From DASUPK01 sp963843085 (GTDB lineage: Bacteria; Actinomycetota; Thermoleophilia; Solirubrobacterales; 70-9): a stretch of DNA of 64,000 nt. A program made the position numbers and the translations under genes. The notes below the pieces were generated by a model that saw nothing but the letters and a program-made list of their open reading frames with translations, was not told the DNA's origin and made no database searches. Positions 1-8,260 of this stretch are shown one piece after another (the stretch's first letter is position 1; each line of letters opens with the position of its first letter). The stretch spans positions 372,001-436,000 of the forward strand of contig CAWJJG010000010.1 of NCBI GenBank assembly GCA_963843085.1. The letters are read 5' to 3'.

Positions 1-43
1 GGGAACTGCGACATTGAGCGGCGGCAGCGGCTAACTTCGATCC

Positions 44-1123
44 ATGCCTCGGAGGGGAATCGCAGCCGCATGCGCGGCCCTGGTCGCGCTGTTCGCCGCC
101 CCCACGGTCGCGCAGGCCGTCACGCCGAACCCGTTCTACGGGGTCGTTGGAGTGCACCTCCCGAACCAGACGGAGCTCAATCGCCTCGCCACTGCCGGCG
201 GCGGCACCTACCGCATCCAGCTTGATTGGAGATTCATCGAGCCGAGGCCGGGTGTTCGCAATTGGGGCCCGGCAGACCTGTTTTTCGCTGAGGCCGCGTT
301 GGCGGGCGTTCACGCGCTCCCTGACCTGCTCGGGGTGCCGAAATGGATTTCGCGCCGTGATCGCGACCGGCCTCCACTCGGCAAGCCCCGGCAGCGTGCA
401 GCCTGGACCGCGCTGCTCTCCGACCTAGCGCACCGCTATGGATCGAACGGGACGTTCTGGGCGATGCACCCCGAACTCCCCCGCGTGCCGGTCACGACCT
501 GGGAGATCTGGCACGAACCCAATCTGGGGGTGTTCTTTGGTGGCAAGGCAAGCCCGGTTCGGTACGCCAAGCTGCTCAAGCTCTCGTCCGGGGCGTTGAA
601 GGGCGCTGATCCGGCGGCACAAGTCATCAGCGGTGGGATCTGGCCCTATGGCGGAAGGCACTCTCTCGACATGGTCAGCTTCCTGAGGAAGCTCTACCGC
701 GTGCGGGGGGTGAGCAGCTCCTTCGACGCCCTCGCCATTCACCCGTTCGCGGCGAAGCCACATGGGGTCCTTCGGCTGGTCGCGGCCGCCCGGCGGATCA
801 TGCGTGCCCACGGCGATGGCGCCAAGCCGATCTGGGTCACCTCCTTCGGCTGGGTGACGGGAGGACGCGGTCTCAAGACACGGCAGCTGCGAGTCACCCC
901 GAAAAAGCAGGCCGCGAAGCTGACGCGGACGTATCACCTGCTCGCGGCGAAGGCGGGTGCACTCGGGATCGCGCGCGCTCTTTGGTTCTCCTACACCGAC
1001 AGCATCACCCGGAAGAAGTCGTCGCCGGACTTCCTGCTCGGGCGAGCCGGGCTCTTCCGCCTGAACGGCAAACCCAAGCCGTCGTGGTACGCCTTCGCCC
1101 GGGTCGCGGGCGGGACGCCCTAG
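44..1123 (+). CDS. Secreted TIM-barrel glycoside hydrolase-like protein, nucleophile lost
   Basis: This 359-residue protein has an N-terminal signal peptide (about residues 1-25, ending near AQA) and a clan GH-A-like TIM barrel. The acid/base segment WEIWHEPN is present, with Glu158 in the classic NEP-type position. At the expected nucleophile strand it reads WVTSFGW, so Ser267 stands where a Glu is expected. The paralogue at 31865-32941 has WITEVGW there and is intact. The closest family type is GH5/GH39-like, but I cannot fix the family number. It is probably a catalytically dead or glycan-binding derivative; the fold call is firm, the lack of activity is inferred. Confidence 0.72.
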   Translation: MPRRGIAAACAALVALFAAPTVAQAVTPNPFYGVVGVHLPNQTELNRLATAGGGTYRIQLDWRFIEPRPGVRNWGPADLFFAEAALAGVHALPDLLGVPKWISRRDRDRPPLGKPRQRAAWTALLSDLAHRYGSNGTFWAMHPELPRVPVTTWEIWHEPNLGVFFGGKASPVRYAKLLKLSSGALKGADPAAQVISGGIWPYGGRHSLDMVSFLRKLYRVRGVSSSFDALAIHPFAAKPHGVLRLVAAARRIMRAHGDGAKPIWVTSFGWVTGGRGLKTRQLRVTPKKQAAKLTRTYHLLAAKAGALGIARALWFSYTDSITRKKSSPDFLLGRAGLFRLNGKPKPSWYAFARVAGGTP

Positions 1124-1148
1124 CGGCCACTCCACATAGGCTGCCTCG

Positions 1149-1745
1149 GTGTCCAAGGGACGGCTGGAGGCCTTCAGCGACGGCGTCATCGCGATCCTGA
1201 TCACGATCATGGTGCTCGAGCTGCACACCCCGGACGGCACCTCTTGGGATGCGCTGAGGCACGAGGTACCGGCACTCCTGACCTATGTGCTCAGCTTCGT
1301 CTACTTGGGGATCTATTGGAACAACCACCATCACATGATGGCGGCGGTTTCCCGGGTGAGCGGCGGGGTGCTGTGGGCCAACCTGCACCTTCTCTTCTGG
1401 CTCTCTCTCATCCCGTTCAGCACCGCGTGGATGAGCGAGCACCGGTTTCCGCCTGTGCCAACCGCCTTCTACGGGATCGTCCTGCTCGCCGCCGGGATCG
1501 CGTATCTGATCCTGCAGACGGCGCTGCTCCGCGCAGAGGGCGACGAGTCCCAGCTCCGCGTTGCCATCGGCGCAGATGTCAAGGGCAAGATCTCAGTGGT
1601 CCTCTACTGCCTGGGAATCGCCCTGACCTTCGCCAATCGGTGGATCGGCCTATCGATCTACGTCGCCGTCGCACTGATCTGGCTGGTGCCGGACCGCCGC
1701 GTCGAGCGCAATCTGGCCACGGCTCCCGCCGGGCCGGGCGAGTAG
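1149..1745 (+). CDS. TMEM175 family potassium channel-like membrane protein (DUF1211)
   Basis: This 198-residue integral membrane protein starts at GTG and opens with RLEAFSDG, the R-x3-FSDG signature of TMEM175/DUF1211 proteins at the start of the first helix. Several further hydrophobic helices follow. Bacterial members of about 200 residues form potassium-permeable channels in the cytoplasmic membrane. It begins 25 bases after the glycosidase-like gene on the same strand, with no obvious functional link. A family assignment is safe; ion selectivity is inferred from the family. Confidence 0.85.
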   Translation: MSKGRLEAFSDGVIAILITIMVLELHTPDGTSWDALRHEVPALLTYVLSFVYLGIYWNNHHHMMAAVSRVSGGVLWANLHLLFWLSLIPFSTAWMSEHRFPPVPTAFYGIVLLAAGIAYLILQTALLRAEGDESQLRVAIGADVKGKISVVLYCLGIALTFANRWIGLSIYVAVALIWLVPDRRVERNLATAPAGPGE

Positions 1746-1772
1746 GCGACCGAGCAACACCTCGGACCTATT

Positions 1773-2093
1773 TCAAAGGACGCGTTCGAGGACGAGGTAC
1801 TGCCGACTGGAGACCAGATGCGCCAAGTCATCAGCCAACTCCTGAGTCCGTTCCTGAGCCTGTTGCTGCCAGTTCTCGACGTTGGCGATCTCCGCGATCA
1901 GCACGTAATCGGCCGCTTCACCCCCACCCGCCTGCCCGGGCACATCCATCGGCCGCGTCAATCGGTAATCCGACATCGTGTCCAGCGAGCTACTGACGAT
2001 GTCCCGATCGCTGGCCATCAGACGCTCGAAGTCCTCAGCCAGCTCGGGCGAGCGCAGGGAGAACCACATGATCAGTGTCGCGGGCGTCGCCAT
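1773..2093 (-). CDS. Small protein, possible ferredoxin-like (dimeric alpha/beta barrel) fold
   Basis: I do not recognise this 106-residue soluble protein. It starts with a beta-strand-like segment (TLIMWFSLR), then a helix, then a second hydrophobic strand (DYVLIAEIANVENW), a long Gln/Glu-rich helix and a final strand (QYLVLERVL). That order fits a ferredoxin-like dimeric alpha/beta barrel of the ABM/EthD type, but no catalytic residue stands out. It lies downstream of the kinase on the same strand with a 57-base gap, so it may share that transcript. Function is unknown. Confidence 0.55.
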   Translation of the reverse strand: MATPATLIMWFSLRSPELAEDFERLMASDRDIVSSSLDTMSDYRLTRPMDVPGQAGGGEAADYVLIAEIANVENWQQQAQERTQELADDLAHLVSSRQYLVLERVL

Positions 2094-2150
2094 CGACGGA
2101 ACGCAATCTACTCAACGTTCTTGCCACCAGGCAGGGCGGCCTGGTGGCCA

Positions 2151-3338
2151 CTACTTCGTGTTGTCGTCTACGACCTGCTTGAGGGCGTCGATCTGGTCGT
2201 TCACGTTCTGCTTGACGACCTGATCCAGATTGATCTTCCCGCCGCTTCCTCCGGAGGCGAGCACGACGATCGCCGCGACCACGGCCGCGAGCAGCAGGAT
2301 CGCGATCAGGGCGAGCAGGTTGCGGGCCATCTGCGGGGCGCGCCGGCGGCGCGGCGGAGCGGCCTGGCGCTGTCGCGGCTGGACCGGGCGGCGCTGCCGC
2401 TGGGTCCGCGTGCGCGGCATGTGCCGCGTCGCGTCCGTGGGCGCGTCGCCGCCGAGCACGCGAGTCTGGGCCGTCCGTGCCGGCGACTCGCCGGTCAGCC
2501 CGCGGCGTAGGGCATCGGCGAGCTCCCCGGCGGCCGCGAAGCGACGTGAGGGATCTGACTCGAGCGCAACCAGGACAGCGTCTCCGACCGACTCCGGTAC
2601 GGCCTCGCTGTAGTTGTTGGGATGGAGAGGCTGCTCGGACTGCTGGCGGACCGCCAGCTCGGCGAGCGAGGCGCCCTCGTACGGCAGTCGCCCCGTTAGG
2701 AACTGGTAGAGCACGACGCCAAGGGAATAGACGTCCGAGGAGGGATTGGCCTCGTCGCCGCGGGCCTGCTCGGGCGCGAGGTATGCGGCGGTGCCAACGA
2801 CCGAGCCGACCTGCGTGATCCGGGTCTGCTCGCTCGCACGCGCGATGCCGAAGTCGGCAAGCTTCACGGTCATATCGCCGCCACCGGCGGGGCCGCCGAT
2901 GATCATCAGGTTCCCCGGCTTGACGTCGCGGTGGATGATCCCGTGGCGGTGGGCATAGTCGAGGCCGGCGCACGCCTGCACGCCGATCTCCACCGAGGTC
3001 TCTGGGTCGAGCTTGCCCTCGGCCTGGAGCAGCTGAGCGCCGGACCGGCCCCGGACGTACTCCATGACGATGTAGTACTGGCCGCCGTCGTTCCCGGTGT
3101 CGTAGACCTGAACGATGTTGGGGTGCACGAGCTTCGCGACCGCGAGCGCCTCACGGCGGAAGCGGGCCACGAAGCGGTCGTCGTCGGAGAGATGCTCGGC
3201 GAGGATCTTCACCGCGACCGTTCGCTCGAGGATCGTGTCGGTCGCGCGGAAGACGGTCGACATTCCGCCCGATCCCAGGCGGTCCTCGATCCGGTAGCGG
3301 TCGGAGATCAGCTCGCCCTTGGGGCTGCGCGGGCTCAT
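2151..3338 (-). CDS. Membrane-anchored Ser/Thr protein kinase (PknB type, no PASTA domains)
   Basis: This is a Hanks-type kinase of 395 residues. Visible motifs are the glycine loop (LGSGGMSTVF, 21-30), ATP-binding Lys44 in VAVK, the catalytic loop HRDVKPGN (136-143), DFG (162-164) and the APE segment (about 188-190). A Gly-rich stretch (GGPAGGGD) sits between catalytic loop and DFG. A basic Arg/Gln/Pro linker leads to one membrane helix (about 341-361) and an external tail of only about 33 residues. PASTA repeats, usual in cell-wall PknB, are absent. Its ATG overlaps the stop of the lipoprotein gene upstream (ATGA), which indicates translational coupling. Confidence 0.92.
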   Translation of the reverse strand: MSPRSPKGELISDRYRIEDRLGSGGMSTVFRATDTILERTVAVKILAEHLSDDDRFVARFRREALAVAKLVHPNIVQVYDTGNDGGQYYIVMEYVRGRSGAQLLQAEGKLDPETSVEIGVQACAGLDYAHRHGIIHRDVKPGNLMIIGGPAGGGDMTVKLADFGIARASEQTRITQVGSVVGTAAYLAPEQARGDEANPSSDVYSLGVVLYQFLTGRLPYEGASLAELAVRQQSEQPLHPNNYSEAVPESVGDAVLVALESDPSRRFAAAGELADALRRGLTGESPARTAQTRVLGGDAPTDATRHMPRTRTQRQRRPVQPRQRQAAPPRRRRAPQMARNLLALIAILLLAAVVAAIVVLASGGSGGKINLDQVVKQNVNDQIDALKQVVDDNTK

Positions 3339-3835
3339 AGTCCTCCCGGCCCGATCCCGCCGGAGCCGCCGGTCGTGGTGCTCGGGGCAGTCTGGGTCTG
3401 GGTGGTCGTCGTCGGCTGCGTCTGCGTCTTGGTGGTCGTGGTGGGCTGCGTCCGCGTGGTCGTCGTCGACTGGGTCGTGGATGGGGTGCTGGTGGTGGTC
3501 TGCGAGGTGGTCGTCCTACCCTGGCATTGCGTCGGATCGGAGAGCAGGATCTTGAGCTGGTTGGCCCCGTTCTCCAGGGCAGTCTTGACGTCGGAGTTCA
3601 CGGACGAGGGAAGCTGCTGGACGTCGGCGATCAGGTCGTCGGTCTTGTCTGCGGCGACCAGGCAGCTGCCGACCTGGACGTTGGCCTGGATCTCGTCGAT
3701 CTTGGAGCTCAGCACCGCCGCCTCCTGGGCGGTGAGGGATGGATCCGGGCCGCTGCTGCCCCCGCAGCCCAGAACGCCCGCGGCGGCGGTCGCCAGGAAG
3801 AGGGCAAGCACTATCGGCCGGAGCAGATTCGGCAT
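3335..3835 (-). CDS. Lipoprotein with Thr/Gln-rich C-terminal tail, coupled to kinase gene
   Basis: This predicted lipoprotein has 166 residues. A hydrophobic leader ends at lipobox VLGC (Cys24), followed by a helical region (about 32-105) with Cys58 and Cys104, possibly a disulfide pair. After that comes a low-complexity tail of Thr runs broken by Gln, Ser and Pro up to the C terminus. I chose the ATG at 3833-3835 because it puts the signal sequence at the N terminus; the frame stays open well upstream. The stop overlaps the kinase start by four bases. An extracellular partner or ligand-binding role for the kinase is plausible but unproven. Confidence 0.75.
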   Translation of the reverse strand: MPNLLRPIVLALFLATAAAGVLGCGGSSGPDPSLTAQEAAVLSSKIDEIQANVQVGSCLVAADKTDDLIADVQQLPSSVNSDVKTALENGANQLKILLSDPTQCQGRTTTSQTTTSTPSTTQSTTTTRTQPTTTTKTQTQPTTTTQTQTAPSTTTGGSGGIGPGGL

Positions 3836-3891
3836 CGCGGCGATACTAGCCGGGGCGCTCGAAACGCCATTCTTCGCGGGGGCGGGCGCCA

Positions 3892-4629
3892 TCATTGGCC
3901 CACGTAGAGGCGGTCGGCGAGCAGTTCGGGGAGGCCCGCCTCCCGGATCGCCACGGCGGCGATGTCGATGTCGTACTGCACGCGGTGGTAGGTCGCCTTC
4001 CACCCGTCGGTGTCGAGCTCGAGCCAGGCCGCGCGCGGATCGCCATCCCGGGGCTGACCCACGCTGCCCGGATTGAGCAGCCAGCGGTGCTCGGAGAGGT
4101 CCATCTCCCTGCCGTCCTCGGCCTGTCCGCCGCCGTCGGCGCCCGGAGGGCCGTCGCTGTCGGAGAACCAGAGAGCGACGTGCGAATGGCCGATGAAGCT
4201 CACCCGGGCCGACTGCTCCTCGATGCACTCGCGCGCCTGGTCGACCGCGAGCACGTACTCCCAGATCGGATCGCGGGGCGACGCGTGGTAGAGGCCCACC
4301 TCGTGCTCGGTGTTCTCCGGCTTGAGGGACTTGAGGAACTCGATCGTCGTCTCGCTCGAGTTCGCACGCGTCCACTCCACGGCCGCCGCTGCCGACGCGG
4401 AGAAGACCTCGGTGCTGATCTCCCCGGTGACGGCCAGATCGTGGTTTCCGACCAGGCTGAGCTCGCAGCGATCGGAGACGAGCTTCGTGCACTCGTCGGG
4501 CTGGGCGCCGTAGCCGACCACGTCTCCCAGGCACCAGCGGCGCTCGATCCCCGCATCGTCGATCGCGGAGAGGACGGCCTCGAACGCCGGCAGGTTGCTG
4601 TGGATGTCGGTCAGGATCGCGACTTTCAC
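3892..4629 (-). CDS. Calcineurin-like metallophosphoesterase (YfcE/MPP superfamily)
   Basis: The 245-residue protein shows all metal-binding motifs of the superfamily: DIHSN near the N terminus (residues 8-12), GDVVGYG, GNHD and GHSH, and then an NPGSVGQPR segment typical of phosphodiesterases of this group. It should be a cytoplasmic dinuclear-metal phosphodiesterase or phosphatase. An insertion rich in Gly, Asp and Glu (GPPGADGGGQAEDG) lies between GHSH and NPGSVG. The substrate cannot be told from the sequence. It sits upstream of the lipoprotein-kinase pair on the same strand, 56 bases away. Confidence 0.9.
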   Translation of the reverse strand: MKVAILTDIHSNLPAFEAVLSAIDDAGIERRWCLGDVVGYGAQPDECTKLVSDRCELSLVGNHDLAVTGEISTEVFSASAAAAVEWTRANSSETTIEFLKSLKPENTEHEVGLYHASPRDPIWEYVLAVDQARECIEEQSARVSFIGHSHVALWFSDSDGPPGADGGGQAEDGREMDLSEHRWLLNPGSVGQPRDGDPRAAWLELDTDGWKATYHRVQYDIDIAAVAIREAGLPELLADRLYVGQ

Positions 4630-4688
4630 GAGGATTCCGCTGGGATTCCGCTTAAGGGGCGCCCAAGGGGGCGGTTTATCGTAGGGCG

Positions 4689-5939
4689 GTGCCCGGCCGA
4701 TCGTCGTCCATATGGGTGCGTCTGGGCGTCACCGCGGTCGCGGCCGTGGTCGTCGCCGAGGCGGCCGCCTGGCTGCTCCGTCCGCGTGACATCGAGCAGC
4801 CGGTGCAGGTGAACGAGAACGCCTATTTCTCGCACGCCGAGCTGACCAAGGCTCGCGACTACGCCTCCGGTCAGCGTCTGATCCTCGTCGGCGGCCTGCT
4901 CGCCGAAGGAGCCGTGCTGGTCCTGCTCGCGAGCGGCCGGCCGGCGGTGAGCCGGAGGGTCCTGGAGCGGCTCGGACAGCGGCCGGTCCTCGGCGGGGCC
5001 GCCGCCGCGGCAGGGCTCTCCGTGACGGTGGCCGCCGTGACGCTTCCCTTCGGCATCTGGGCTCACGAGCGCTCTGTGGACGTCGGCCTCTCCACCCAGG
5101 ACATCGGCGGCTTCCTGAGCGACTGGGGCAAGGGGACCGCGGTCGGCGCCGTGCTGGCGGGGCTTCTGGGGACCTTCGGCCTCTGGCTGATGCGCCGCTT
5201 CGGCTCCCGCTGGTGGATACCGGGCAGCGCCGCCGTGGTGGCCGGGGCCGCGATCATCACCTGGCTCGCGCCCGTCGTGATCGCGCCGCTGTTCAACAAG
5301 TTCGACGAGCTTCCGCCCGGGCAGGCGAGAAGCGACGTCCTCGAGCTGGCCAGGAAGGCCGGGGTGGACGTCGGCCACGTCTACGAGGTGGACGCCAGCA
5401 AGCGCACCACCGCGATCAACGCCTATGTCAACGGGCTGGGCTCCTCGAAGCAGGTGGTTCTCTACGACACGCTCATCCATGACCTGGACCAGGGCGAGCG
5501 CAGGGCCGTGGTCGCGCATGAGCTTGGCCACGTGCACGGCAACGACATCCAGCGCGGCCTTCTCTTCGTCGCGATCATCACGCCCCTCTCCCTCGTCTTC
5601 ATCTCGCTGATGGCGGGCGGCATCGCGCGCGGACGCGGTGTCCGGCCGGGCACACCCGCCTTCCTGCCCGCCTTCGCCCTGGCGATCGCCGCGACGTCGT
5701 TCGTGATCGGCATCCCGGGCAATCAGCTCTCGCGTGCCGTGGAGGCTCGCGCCGACACCTTCTCGCTCCAGCTCACGAACGATCCGCACGGGATGATCGA
5801 GCTTCAGCAGCAGCTCGCCGACCGGAACCTCGCGGACCCCAACCCGCCTGGGATCTTCACCGTCCTCTTCGGGACCCACCCCTCGGCCACCGACCGGATC
5901 GGCGCCGCCGTCGCCTGGGAGCAGGGCGAGCGCCCTTGA
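4689..5939 (+). CDS. M48 family zinc metalloprotease (Ste24/CAAX protease-like)
   Basis: This 416-residue polytopic protein has the zinc motif HELGH at residues 277-281 (VVAHELGHVHGND) and the downstream third-ligand region EARADTFSLQL. Several membrane helices lie both before and after the motif, as in Ste24-type proteases, and the C terminus has the usual THPSATDRI segment. It should cleave membrane-associated peptides at the cytoplasmic membrane. Translation starts at GTG. The stop overlaps the rlmH start (TTGA), so the two genes are likely co-translated. Confidence 0.9.
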   Translation: MPGRSSSIWVRLGVTAVAAVVVAEAAAWLLRPRDIEQPVQVNENAYFSHAELTKARDYASGQRLILVGGLLAEGAVLVLLASGRPAVSRRVLERLGQRPVLGGAAAAAGLSVTVAAVTLPFGIWAHERSVDVGLSTQDIGGFLSDWGKGTAVGAVLAGLLGTFGLWLMRRFGSRWWIPGSAAVVAGAAIITWLAPVVIAPLFNKFDELPPGQARSDVLELARKAGVDVGHVYEVDASKRTTAINAYVNGLGSSKQVVLYDTLIHDLDQGERRAVVAHELGHVHGNDIQRGLLFVAIITPLSLVFISLMAGGIARGRGVRPGTPAFLPAFALAIAATSFVIGIPGNQLSRAVEARADTFSLQLTNDPHGMIELQQQLADRNLADPNPPGIFTVLFGTHPSATDRIGAAVAWEQGERP

Positions 5940-6352
5940 AGGTCACTCTGATCGTGGTCGGGAAGGTGAAGGCGCCCTTCGCGGAGGCCGACGCCCACTA
6001 CCGCAAGATGCTCCAGCGCCATCAGCCGGTGGACGTGATCGAGGTGCGGGACGAGGTCAACATCGAGGGCCGGGTCCCGACGCGGTCGCACGTCATCGCC
6101 CTCGACCGCGGCGGCCGGGCCCTGAACTCGAAGGCATGGGCGAGCTGGCTGTCGGAGCGGCGGATCGACGCCCAGGACATCTGCTTCCTGATCGGCGGGC
6201 CGGAGGGCCTGTCGGCCCGGACCATGGCACTGGTCGATGAGCGAATCTCGCTCGGACCACAGACGATGGCCCACCAGCTGGCCCGCGTCGTGTTGCTGGA
6301 GCAGCTTTTCCGCGCGACCAAGATCCTGGCGGGGGAGAAGTACCATCTCTGA
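5936..6352 (+). CDS. rlmH: 23S rRNA (pseudouridine1915-N3)-methyltransferase RlmH
   Basis: The 138-residue length and the sequence match RlmH, a SPOUT-class methyltransferase acting on pseudouridine 1915 in helix 69 of 23S rRNA. Visible markers are the N-terminal KVTLIVVGKVK, the SAM-binding knot segment FLIGGPEGLS and the conserved end HQLARVVLLEQLFRA..I..GEKYH. The start is TTG, four bases overlapping the protease stop. It is expected to act late on assembled ribosomes. Confidence 0.95.
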   Translation: MKVTLIVVGKVKAPFAEADAHYRKMLQRHQPVDVIEVRDEVNIEGRVPTRSHVIALDRGGRALNSKAWASWLSERRIDAQDICFLIGGPEGLSARTMALVDERISLGPQTMAHQLARVVLLEQLFRATKILAGEKYHL

Positions 6353-6366
6353 GTACTCTCCTAGGT

Positions 6367-6588
6367 GTGGAACGAGGAGCATGGACTGACTCGAGGCTGG
6401 ATGATCGCTTTGATCAGATCGATCGACGGTTTGACCGCGTTGACACCGAGCTGAAGGACATCAGGGTCGAGATTCGAGGGGTGCGCGGGGAGGTAAACGA
6501 TCTGCGTTCGACGATCATCCGGTTCAACGGCGGGATCATGGTCGGCCTACTCGGCGTGATCGCTGCGATTCTTGCTCGGGGCGCGTAG
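6367..6588 (+). CDS. Small coiled-coil membrane protein
   Basis: This 73-residue protein begins with a charged heptad-like region (DDRFDQIDRRFDRVDTELKDIRVEIRGV, written here in part) and ends with one hydrophobic helix (about residues 53-70, GGIMVGLLGVIAAILA). The layout resembles small haemolysin XhlA/holin-associated or coiled-coil membrane anchors, with no specific family recognised. It starts at GTG 14 bases after rlmH and ends 36 bases before argS, so it probably lies in the same transcript. Confidence rests on reading frame and composition only. Confidence 0.6.
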   Translation: MERGAWTDSRLDDRFDQIDRRFDRVDTELKDIRVEIRGVRGEVNDLRSTIIRFNGGIMVGLLGVIAAILARGA

Positions 6589-6624
6589 GCCTCTCCGGCC
6601 GGTCCGTCTCTAGGCTCTCGGTCC

Positions 6625-8259
6625 ATGTCGGATCCGGTCGCAGAGCTCCGTTCAGCCGTCGAGGCCGCCGCCTCGGCGCTTCGCGACGGCGCAGAGGCGC
6701 CGGGCACGCAGCCGACCCTGGAGCGCCCGCCGAAGGCCGAGTTCGGGGACTACTCGACCAACGCGGCGATGCTGCTCGCGCCCCTGCTGGGCGAGCAGCC
6801 TCGTGGCACTGCGGAGAAGCTGGCCGAGGAGCTCGGCCGGAGCCTCGGGGGCACGGTCGAGAGGGTGGAGGTCGCGGGCCCGGGGTTCCTGAACCTGTTC
6901 CTCTCGGAGGACTGGTACCGGCGCGCGGCCGGCGAGCTGGCGGCGGCGGGCGACGATCTCGGGCGCCCCGCCGGATCCGAGGCGACCGGCGAGCGGATCA
7001 ACGTCGAGTTCGTCTCGGCCAACCCGACCGGTCCGATCACGGCGGCGGGGGGCAGGGGTGCCGCCCTCGGCGACTCGCTCGCCCGCGTCCTCGAGTTCAC
7101 CGGTCACCCCGTGACGCGGGAGTACTACGTGAACGACCGCGGCGGCCAGATCGATCGCTTCGCGGCGTCGATCGCGGCGCGGATGACGGGCGGGACTCTG
7201 CCCGAGGACGGCTACGAGGGCGACTACGTGATCGAGATCGCCGGGAGCGTCGAGCAGGAGGGCATCTCGGCTGATGATCTCGACGCCGTGGGCCGGCGGG
7301 GGATCGCCCTGATCCTGGCCGCGGCCGAGGAGACGCTCCGCCGATACGGAGTCGTCTTCGACACCTGGTCCTCGGAGCGGTCCCTGCACGAGTCGGGCGC
7401 CGTCGAGCACGCGCTCGAGCAGGCAAGGGAGGGCGGCCACGTCTACGAGAGCGAGGGCGCGACCTGGCTGCGGACCACGACCTTCGGCGATGACAAGGAC
7501 CGCGTCCTGATCCGCTCGGACGGCGACCCGACCTACCTGCTCTCGGACATGGCCTACCACCGCGAAAAGCTCGAGCGCGGCTCGGATCGGCTGATCGACG
7601 TCGTGGGTGCTGACCACCACGGGTACGTGGACAGGCTTCGGGCCGCGCTCGCGGTGCTCGGCTACGACCCGGAGGCCCTCGAGGTGGCGATCATGCAGCT
7701 CGTCCACGTCGTCGAGGGCGGGGAGCGCTCGCAGATGTCGAAGCGCAGCGGGGACTTCGTCACGCTCGACGAGCTGATCGACGACATCGGCGCCGACGCG
7801 GCGCGGTTCTTCATGCTCCAGCGCAGCCACGACACGACGGTGGACCTTGACCTCGAGCTGGCGCGCAAGACCTCGAACGAGAACCCGGTCTACTACGTCC
7901 AGTACGCGCACGCCCGCATCGCGAGCATCCTGCGCAAGGCGGGGGAGGGTGCCGAGGCGAGGGCCGCGTCGGACTTCACGGCGCTGCCGGCGGAGCCCTC
8001 GGAGCGGGCGCTGATCAAGCGGCTCTGCGAGCTACCCGACGACGTCGCCGAGGCGGCTGCGCGACGCGCCCCGCACAGGCTCTGCGCCTACGCGATGGAG
8101 GTGGCGCGGGACTTCCACGCCTTCTACCGCGACTGCCAGGTGGTCGGCGCCGAGGGCGAGGGCGTCGAGGAGGCGCGGCTCGGGCTCTGCCTGCTCACCA
8201 AGCGGACGATCGCGCGCACGCTTGGGCTGCTGGGAATCTCAGCGCCCGAGTCGATGTGA
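6625..8259 (+). CDS. argS: Arginyl-tRNA synthetase with altered HIGH motif
   Basis: The 544-residue protein has the ArgRS order: N-terminal Add1 domain (1-100), class I catalytic core, KMSKS-like QMSKR (370-374) followed by SGDFVTLDEL, and the C-terminal anticodon-binding DALR domain with the YVQYAHARI segment. It should charge tRNA-Arg in the cytoplasm. One thing is odd: after SANPTGP the usual HVGH reads TAAG (139-142), while the flanking GGRGAALGD and REYYVNDRGGQ are normal. The DNA at 7021-7070 reads cleanly in frame. No second argS is in the window. Confidence 0.93.
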   Translation: MSDPVAELRSAVEAAASALRDGAEAPGTQPTLERPPKAEFGDYSTNAAMLLAPLLGEQPRGTAEKLAEELGRSLGGTVERVEVAGPGFLNLFLSEDWYRRAAGELAAAGDDLGRPAGSEATGERINVEFVSANPTGPITAAGGRGAALGDSLARVLEFTGHPVTREYYVNDRGGQIDRFAASIAARMTGGTLPEDGYEGDYVIEIAGSVEQEGISADDLDAVGRRGIALILAAAEETLRRYGVVFDTWSSERSLHESGAVEHALEQAREGGHVYESEGATWLRTTTFGDDKDRVLIRSDGDPTYLLSDMAYHREKLERGSDRLIDVVGADHHGYVDRLRAALAVLGYDPEALEVAIMQLVHVVEGGERSQMSKRSGDFVTLDELIDDIGADAARFFMLQRSHDTTVDLDLELARKTSNENPVYYVQYAHARIASILRKAGEGAEARAASDFTALPAEPSERALIKRLCELPDDVAEAAARRAPHRLCAYAMEVARDFHAFYRDCQVVGAEGEGVEEARLGLCLLTKRTIARTLGLLGISAPESM

Positions 8260-8260
8260 G

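Noticed and set aside
3370..3520. Low-complexity GTC/GTG-rich region as a DNA repeat array
   Set aside because: It encodes the Thr/Gln-rich tail of the lipoprotein, and the units are irregular.
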